Origin: Sympetrum striolatum
Lineage: Eukaryota > Arthropoda > Insecta > Odonata > Libellulidae
DNA length: 64,000 nt
NCBI GenBank assembly: GCA_947579665.1
Contig: OX388345.1
Coordinates: forward strand, 28,797,849 to 28,861,848
Direction: 5' to 3'
Position numbers and translations under genes: made by a program. The notes beneath the pieces are model-generated. The model searched no databases, was not told the DNA's origin, and saw only the letters and a list, made by a program, of their open reading frames with translations. Shown piece after piece: positions 57,289 to 64,000 of the stretch (the stretch's first letter is position 1; each line of letters opens with the position of its first letter).

Positions 57289-60200
57289 TAATTCGTTTCG
57301 TTTACCCATTTCCGTCCATTCTGTGCGTATACAAAGCCAGAAAGAAAATATCTAACTTGTTTTCCCTATTGTTTTGTCTCGCTTTTCCTTACGATCGCAT
57401 ATTTCTGTCATCACTTGAACTCTCAGATTTCTTTTTAGCGTCCCTGGAATTTTCCTGTTAGTTTGTCTATGTAGGATTTCTATCTTACACAGATTATTAT
57501 TAATTCATTCTTTTTAGTCGAGTTAATACTCCGATAGCAAGATTGTATTTAAAATGCAATACTGAAGTAATACAATATCATCCTAAACAATAAAATTGTA
57601 TTAAATACAACAATACACAGAATATTTTAACATACTACAGATTACAAAAATTTGATATTACAAAATTATTAACAATTATATTAAAATTATCTGCTATCTA
57701 CTATAATAAAGCATCCTAATGAGGACATCTTCCACAAAAATTATACTTTTTCACATATTAGCTAATTTGTTCAGTACGAATTTACAGTCATTAACAATTG
57801 TTCCTTACCTTAAATAGTTAACATACTACTCAGGCATATTGTTTATAATCTAAATTCAATATTTTTATCATTGCGGAAAATTTAATTAAACATTATAATC
57901 CATATATTTTTCAGGCGTTATAAACATATCTATTGAAGTTTGATTGTGAAACGTCTATTTGATTTGAATTATAAGTTTATTTTATTTGAAACGAAGAATT
58001 CATAAATGCAGAATAGAAAATTTTCCATTCAAAAATTATAAATTATTGTGTACCGTTTGATTTATTCAGGTTTTCATCAAACCATTTTTCATATTACAGC
58101 AGAGCAAACGTAAATTCGATCTTTAACTGCTGCCCTGGCATTTTGAACTTTTTATCGATTGGCATTTATCATACGAAATCTTACAGAAATCGCATACAAT
58201 GGAATGTGTACTCATTAGATTCCCTCGTTCCCTCTGCTGATTGGTGTTTGGATTTGATTTGCTTCAAATTCATTAGTTATTTCATTCGACATAACGAAAC
58301 AGATGTTATGACTGTGAATATAGCCATGTCGTTTGTGCAGTTTGTGTTGGTGTGCTCCAAACCCTAATTTAATTACCTTCGCTCCCTTACTATCTGTTTA
58401 TTTGTATCATCGTTCGAATCGTATGCTTATGAAATGCATGGTAGAATCACTTGCAATGACCAAACCTGAAACAGTATGATTCATTTCTTATTAATATATG
58501 ATGAATTAGTGTAGGACTCAACGTAATTTATATTAAAAGGGATGTACTTTTTTCATAATAAATTGTGAAAATAAATTTAAACTTTGCAAGCGGATATGTG
58601 CACTTTAAACCATAAGTTAAGCAGAAAGGTAAAAATAGTTACATGATTTTTCACTTATCGTTAAAATTTTATATCATATTCATGTTGGACATTGTTAAAC
58701 CCACAAATCCAAATATGCATTCCCCGTTTATTGGAAACCTTTCGGTTTCTGCATTCCCAAATCCCAACAAAGGTTTCTCGAATCTAGAAAAGTACCTTAA
58801 GAAATTAGAAATATCCACAGTAAAGGATTAAACGATAAAACTGAATCCTAAGTAAATATATCTTCACAATTACGATCCTAAGTTGCATTGTCACAGCTGT
58901 AAGTAAAACAATTTTTAATAAATCTAAAATTGTTTACATATCTGAAAGGTTAAAAATGTGGCAAGACCGCTGTGGAATCGTTACTGCTCCTCAGGGATCC
59001 TGTTCAACGGTTTAGTTGGAGATGCAATGTATTCGTGAAATTATGGGATCTTTAAATTCTTCTTATTCGATTTTAGATCAACCTTACGCAACAATATCTC
59101 TGCACATCTGCAGCACTACGCCACGAGCACTCCTGTTGTAAATAAATAGTAGTTATCGTGGCATTTTTATGGAAGAACCTCGAAAATAAAATTTAAAATA
59201 CACGATTTCGGAAAACGCTGAGAACAGGGATAACAAATTGTCGATTGCGGTGCCCCGTTTTCAATTCCGCAGAGTTTTAAAATGCAGAGATTCTGATGTT
59301 AAATATTCCGTGGTTTTTCTAAAAAGGCTAAGCAATCCCGAGCAATTTTTGAGAAAAATTAGGAGTAAGAAACATAACTGAAAAAGACAGGCTCATGACA
59401 TCGGACGTAGGGAATTGCGAGTAAGAGAAAGGGATTTACGAAAGAGTGAAGGAGAGAGTCGCATGAGCGGATTCAAATGGGAGTGAAGAGGGTAATTACA
59501 ACTCCCATCCCCTCAGATATTTAAAAGCTTTCAAAAAAATTGCTCTTTTTAGTTACTTTCCTCGAGAAATTTCCGGTGGAATTAGATACGTACCAAACGC
59601 ACTTGGAGATATTTGCGCATAAAAAATATCTTGCTAATTCATATTGCAGTAGTAATAATATCTCTTTGAGCATTTAAGATTTGAACGGTTTGTGTTTTGG
59701 TTTCTTTTTCGTATCAAATGGTATAATTGTGATGGCAAAATTGGTTGCAAGCATATTCTCCTAAAACAAATCTTCGAACGATGAAGCTCATATGCGTAGA
59801 CAATCTACCCAACCACACCCAACCCAACTTATTCCAGTCAATTTACCGAATGGATTTCAATTGCGAATCAGCCCTTTCAATTTAAATTTAGGATAAATTC
59901 GAAGTCATTACAGTGATATGTTTTCGAATAATTCATTTTCAGAGAATTTACTTTCGATGAATTCACTTTTCAAGAATTTGTATGCTCCCAACAACATTTA
60001 CTTGCGATCTTATATTTTATTAAGTTTCTTTTTTAAATTTTCCAACAAAGTAGGATATTATATTTATTCCCCTTAAAGTGCAGTTACAAGCCAAAGAAAG
60101 TAGACTGAAATACTATCCTCCCAATAAAAAATAACACGGATATCCAATGAGATAACACTTGTTTAGTGATTACCATCATTTAAATGGCAGCAGATGTGGG

Positions 60201-60676
60201 AAAGAAAGTTTTGAAAGTTACTTCCCCATAATATACTCAACAGTAAGAATATACATAAAGAAAATGGAGAATTATTATCTTTAATTTATGAAAAGAACGA
60301 TCTGCATCACGTAAGAAAGTCCTAAACTTCCCTTCGAGACAACTGCCAATTTCTTAAATCATGAGGGAATAATTCATGGGGAAATTTTGAGAATAATCTC
60401 GGAGATATATGTGAACAACAATGTTTACAGACCTCAAAGTTTGGTTTGGGGAAACGAAAACAAAAAGTTTTCCTCACGCTACACAACAAATTAAATATAT
60501 ATAAGAATTCGTTTCCAGGAATTATTTTCTTCAAAAACTACTACCCACCCCTTAGGAGTTCTACCGTGGGATTTCTGGATCCCATATTTATAATGCATTC
60601 AGGAATCTCCCACGAAGATCTATCGATCGATCTAAGATCGATAAGCTATTATTTTATAAACTTACTAATCTTAACG
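57289..60676. other. No recognisable feature
   Basis: Long AT-rich stretch. 57540-57930 is especially AT-rich with repeated short ATTATAA/AATACAA words. Open frames of 60-74 codons have no motif. Confidence 0.35.
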
Positions 60677-60849
60677 CTTTATAGATTTTTCTTATGAAAT
60701 AAGAAATGTGCCAGATGACGCTAGTTTGCTAGCGAAACATATCGCCATGAAATAAATTTGTGGAAGTGTACCACAGAGTAGTGTTCTGCTTCATTCATAA
60801 TGGCCTTCCACGAGGTAACGCCCTCGCACATCGAATTTACTTTATAGAT
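60677..60849 (+). mobile_element. Penelope-like unit with target duplication and ORF start
   Basis: CTTTATAGAT at 60677-60686 and 60840-60849 is a perfect 10-bp duplication around a 153-bp unit. It carries CAGATGA (60712-60718), C, the hairpin GCTAG-TTTG-CTAGC (60720-60733), GAAA (60734-60737), CATATCGCC, then AAATAAA. The ATG at 60800 opens M-A-F-H-E-V-T-P-S-H-I-E-F and the duplication begins directly after the F codon. Unlike the 46.4-kb unit it has no inverted arm. Confidence 0.8.
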
Positions 60850-61461
60850 ACGTTCTGGTTAAAATAAATACAAGCCCTGAGTCCCCTACAGGCGAATGAG
60901 TGAAATAAGCTCACCTGACGGAATATCTCTGTTGAAATTTAATGCATATTCCTCCACTTAAGATCATTAACGCTCTCAATTTTCTGTTTAAATGTAACTT
61001 GTTTGCAAATTTTTTTTATAACTATTGAAATATCATCGTTGATAAATAACTAATGGGTCTCGAAGATCGCTCTAAAATATTGAAAATGTTTCAACAGAAG
61101 TTTTTGTGATTTTATACGCTTTTTAATGAATTCATATAACATTTATTTTTTAGTAATAACATTTATTATATGTTATTACCTTATAAGTAATTAATATTCA
61201 GCTACTGACTGGCTCTGGAGGATCTTAGCAGTAAATTTGCGTTACTTTCATTATTAAACCAGTATTTCGGGAAATATCAATAATATATAATCTGTAATAA
61301 TAGCATAGCATTATTTTCTGCATCATTATTTAATTACTAATCTTGTGAAATTTATTGTTATAATTAGTTGCATAATTTATTTAACATCTGTTCTATTACA
61401 AAATAAAGCTTTCTATAACTTAAAAAAAACAAAGTCTTCCAAACGGCTTGTTAAAATTCTC
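60850..61461. other. No recognisable feature
   Basis: AT-rich. Confidence 0.35.
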
Positions 61462-61558
61462 TGGCTAGGTAGCTTAGATGGTTTAAGCAGCTTCCCGGAT
61501 AGAGAAAGATCCCGGGTTCGATTCCCGGCTCCGTCAGACTTTTTTCAAGTCCGTTTGT
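61462..61558 (+). mobile_element. Inverted-tRNA SINE, copy F (sense tRNA half only)
   Basis: GGCTAGGTAGCTTAGATGG gives a sense A box, then CTTCCCGGATAGAG and the B box GGGTTCGATTCCC, then the shared AGACTTTTTTCAAGTCCG. It stops there, without the CCTTGG...CCTTTCC tail. It shows the tRNA head in its natural orientation. Target duplication unclear (TTAAAAT on both sides at most). Confidence 0.75.
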
Positions 61559-62990
61559 CATTAAAATGTGTCTTGAAGTCACACACAATTTCCCATAATA
61601 CGTATTTATATTTAGCAATGTATTATTCACTTACTTATTATCTTGACTTTATATTCACAATAACTGAGCACCGGGATGCTAACATAGGAGTCATTCTTGG
61701 CTGAGAGAAAAAGCAGGAAACCGTTATCCAATAGTCTCTTAAGACGAAGATGGGACCCCCCATCGGGCGCACTCTCCGGGCAGCCGAGAAATTGGGTTTT
61801 CCTCATTTAGAGAAAGTCTTCCAGACGCGAAGTAGAGGTATGAATTTGGAGAGCGAAGCACCCGCGACAACGCATTCGACGGCAGAAAGACTTGGAGGAA
61901 AGAGTGGGCCGATTAATATTGCAAACCGCAAGGGGGAGCTGCGATCCACTCCTATTCATTCTCGAGAGCTTCGTTCTTCACTATTTGCATCCATGCATTA
62001 TTTATCAGCTATAAATTACACGCCGTTATATTTATGCATCGAAGTGGCTTTGAATTACGATGTTCAATCTGCACTATGAATGAAACTCCAACGATAGTAA
62101 TTTCTTCCATCGGTGCTCTGGGAGATAGCTATTGCTTTCCACTAAAGCCCTCAGTCGCTTGACATAAGCTACCTTTAATTTTTAATTTTCTCCAATATTC
62201 AGTTGTTAGTATTCTGTTTTACTTCTCTTTATGTCTTTTTTCCTCTCTCATATCTATTTTAATTACAAATTCATGCATATTTTTCCTAGTAAATTTGTGT
62301 AATTCGAAATTGCTGCAATAGAGAAATTTTTATTTGAAATCTTATTTGTATCTGCCCCTGATATTTTAATTTGAACTGCCAATTTAATTGTGAACTTCTA
62401 TTGAATCTTATTGGTTATGGAAAGTGTCTTCACTAAATATATTAATGTTGCATATTTTATATGTCGTTGTCTCTCTTCGAATACTTAACGTTTCGTAATA
62501 ATGTATTACATACTTAATGTTTCTTCTGTCTGTAGGACTTTTAATTGTTAGTGTTTACTATGTATGGTGCTTATTAATTTATTATTTAGACCATATTTTA
62601 GTTATAGATCTTGATAAAGGTATTTTTTTAATAAATTTTAATATTTCTTTTAGTAGGTTTGTGCAAATAATTTACACCTCACTTCTCTGTGGGTATTTTC
62701 TTACTCTGGATACTTTTTCCTAAGATTTACGTTGTTTTTTATTAAATAGCTAAAATCTTTCCTATTCATTATTAATTTAAATTACCTTTTACTATCATTT
62801 AATAATTTGATTGATCTAAAATTGATTACGAATGAAATAGAAGAAAGGACTTTAAATTCTCGTCTAAAATAAAGATATTATTTATTTATTTCCTTATTTT
62901 ATTTATGAATAGCACCGTTGTTCCTTACCCTAGTTGCAAGTATAATATCTTTAAAATTATTCAAAAAGATTTCCACTCTCCCGGTGAAAC
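61559..62990. other. No recognisable feature; GC-richer patch 61740-62000
   Basis: A 109-codon plus-strand frame (61750-62079) covers the patch without recognisable content. The rest is very AT-rich. Confidence 0.35.
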
Positions 62991-63132
62991 GAATTCTATT
63001 GAATAAACTTCACTGAATCAGGCGAGGTGTTGTGATAATCCATAATGGAAAGAATCTAGGAAAGATTTGTACTTTTACCACAAATTTATTTTTTACAAAT
63101 GACAGTAACACGACCGGTTTCGACGATTAATT

Positions 63133-63420
63133 ATTATTTTTATTATTATTAAGGTCTTTATTAAAGGCGAGATTGAGACAGAAAAGTCTCTTCTTCCATC
63201 TAACCTTTCGTCAATGGTATTATATACATAAAGGTTTGTGTATATGCGAATAGAAATAGAAAGAAAAACTTTAGAAGGAGTGGAAGTAAAAAAAATCCTA
63301 GGGTGATATCTTAGGAAAAAATATTCACAGCAGGAAAACACCCACAGAGAAGGGGGGTGTGAAAAACCTGCGCAAGCCTACTGATAGTATAAGCTAAAAG
63401 ATGTTAAAGGAAGCAATGTA
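63133..63420 (-). mobile_element. LINE 3' UTR fragment, same family as 39957-42988
   Basis: Shares GGCGA-ATTGAGAC, TCTCTTCTTCCATCTAACC, GGGGGGTGTGAAAAACCTG and AGCTAAAAGAT with the LINE at 40-43 kb, in the same order and orientation. It starts in an (ATT)n tail at about 63133. No ORF remains. Confidence 0.8.
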
Positions 63421-63490
63421 TAACATGGTGATTACAAAAGCAATAGTACTATAACTAAATTACAAATTAATAATAAAATAAAATCAGATT

Positions 63491-63531
63491 CAGATCAGAT
63501 TAATCCTCTGGAGGAAGATTAATCTGATCTG
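63491..63531. repeat. Near-perfect hairpin
   Basis: CAGATCAGATTAATC (63491-63505) pairs with GATTAATCTGATCTG (63517-63531); the loop CCTCTGGAGGA can itself form CCTC/GAGG. It lies between the LINE fragment and the right arm of the Penelope-like unit. Confidence 0.75.
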
Positions 63532-63789
63532 ATAAAGAAGATGACAAGTGTTACTGTTATTTGTAAAAAATTAATTTGTGGTAAAAGTACACATCTTTCT
63601 TAGATTCTTTTAATGAATTCTATTGAGTTTACATACTAATAAATTTTGTTTACCTCTCATGCAATAAAAATATTCATAAGTACGTATCAAAGTAACTTAC
63701 GTTTAGCGTCCTCTATCTAAATGTATAGGTTGTTGAATATCGTTTACTTTCTTCTTGCTTATTCTGTTTAACGAATGCTCTTGATGAGT

Positions 63790-64000
63790 GAGAAAAGATT
63801 AGTAAAATCCTTGGTAAGAGGAACCAGTTGCTATATAGATGTGATACATTGTTTCTGAAAGATGGGGAATCATAAGATTGGAGTCCTCTGAGATGTGAGA
63901 GCAGCGTAGAATGGATACAGTGAGATTGGTAGATGGTAAAGCAAATACGTTGGAGAGAGAAGACTGGGTTTTGATTGAAATAATTAAGCGACGGAAGAGG
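63790..64000 (+). mobile_element. LINE reverse-transcriptase remnant running off the window
   Basis: From 63911 the open frame reads M-D-T-V-R-L-V-D-G-K-A-N-T-L, then DWVLIEIIKRRKR, and continues past position 64000. It corresponds to the block M-E-K-V-x-W-x-D-x-K-T-N-E-E ... SLIEVIKxRxK of the LINE at 18665-19250. The upstream part to about 63790 is frame-disrupted. Confidence 0.65.

Larger units (their letters stand above)
62991..63626 (-). mobile_element. Penelope-like unit with target duplication, ORF start and a nested LINE tail
   Basis: GAATTCTATTGA at 62991-63002 and 63615-63626 is a perfect 12-bp duplication. Inside are inverted arms (63052-63117 with 63545-63605), sharing ACTTTTACCACAAATT and TTTTTTACAAAT. 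On the minus strand the inner side reads CGTCGAAACCGGTCGTG, then AAAAATAAATTTG. An ATG 68 nt downstream (63043-63041) opens M-D-Y-H-N-T-S-P-D-S-V-K-F and the duplication begins right after F. The 5' half of the hairpin core is displaced by the LINE fragment 63133-63420. Confidence 0.78.

Noticed and set aside
61750..62079. 109-codon plus-strand open frame
   Set aside because: Unrecognised and isolated; length is within chance for a GC-richer patch.
63611..63630. A second conserved peptide start (M-N-S-I-E-F-T) on the right side of the 63-kb unit
   Set aside because: These bases are the 12-bp target duplication plus flanking DNA, so the likeness to S-H-I-E-F-T is coincidental.
1..64000. Host protein-coding genes
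   Set aside because: No open frame outside transposon debris shows a recognisable domain. Exons may exist but cannot be supported from this sequence alone.

Overview
This is AT-rich nuclear DNA from a eukaryote, almost certainly an arthropod and probably an insect. The evidence is the mixture of mobile-element debris: piggyBac, PIF/Harbinger, Tc1/mariner-type TA-flanked elements, several non-LTR retrotransposon remnants, tRNA-derived SINEs and Penelope-like foldback units. There is no bacterial gene organisation. I cannot name the species, and I found no convincing host exon, rRNA, functional tRNA or CRISPR array. The window looks intergenic or intronic, built from layers of old transposable elements.

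Layout. 0-10 kb: TA-flanked MITEs (680, 9168), a Harbinger-type MITE (2271), the first inverted-tRNA SINE (3047), a LINE 3' end joined to a (TA)n and a second SINE family (7069-7449), a tandem duplication (8385), and a LINE tail inserted in a MITE (9248). 10-20 kb: LINE reverse-transcriptase remnants (12470, 12990, 16259, 18665), a tandem array carrying tRNA B-box motifs (14408-15238), a second inverted-tRNA SINE (16923) and a foldback unit with a hammerhead-like core (18101). 20-35 kb: two long terminal-inverted-repeat elements (21240, 25238), Penelope-like units (23306, 29477), a SINE (31461) and LINE scraps. 39.9-43 kb: a LINE 3' end split by a decayed piggyBac element that still has TTAA target duplications. 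45-64 kb: Penelope-like and other foldback units (46369, 47010, 49635, 60677, 62991), MITEs, SINEs nested in MITEs (53344), more LINE remnants, and a LINE that runs off the right edge.

Most interesting result. Four dispersed units (29.5, 46.4, 60.7 and 63.0 kb), each bounded by 10-15 bp target-site duplications, share one layout. A hammerhead-like core is followed by an ACCGGTC-type motif, an AATAAA, a leader of about 50-70 nt, and an ATG opening a short conserved peptide (M-A-F-H-E-V-T-P-like). Three of the four stop at the same codon. This fits the terminal pseudo-LTR of a Penelope-like retroelement whose ORF begins inside the repeat. Differences between copies are partly silent, and the hairpin covaries between two copies. 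A second striking family is a SINE whose head is an inverted duplication of a tRNA.

All coding traces found belong to transposons, and all are broken. Nothing here acts together as a pathway.
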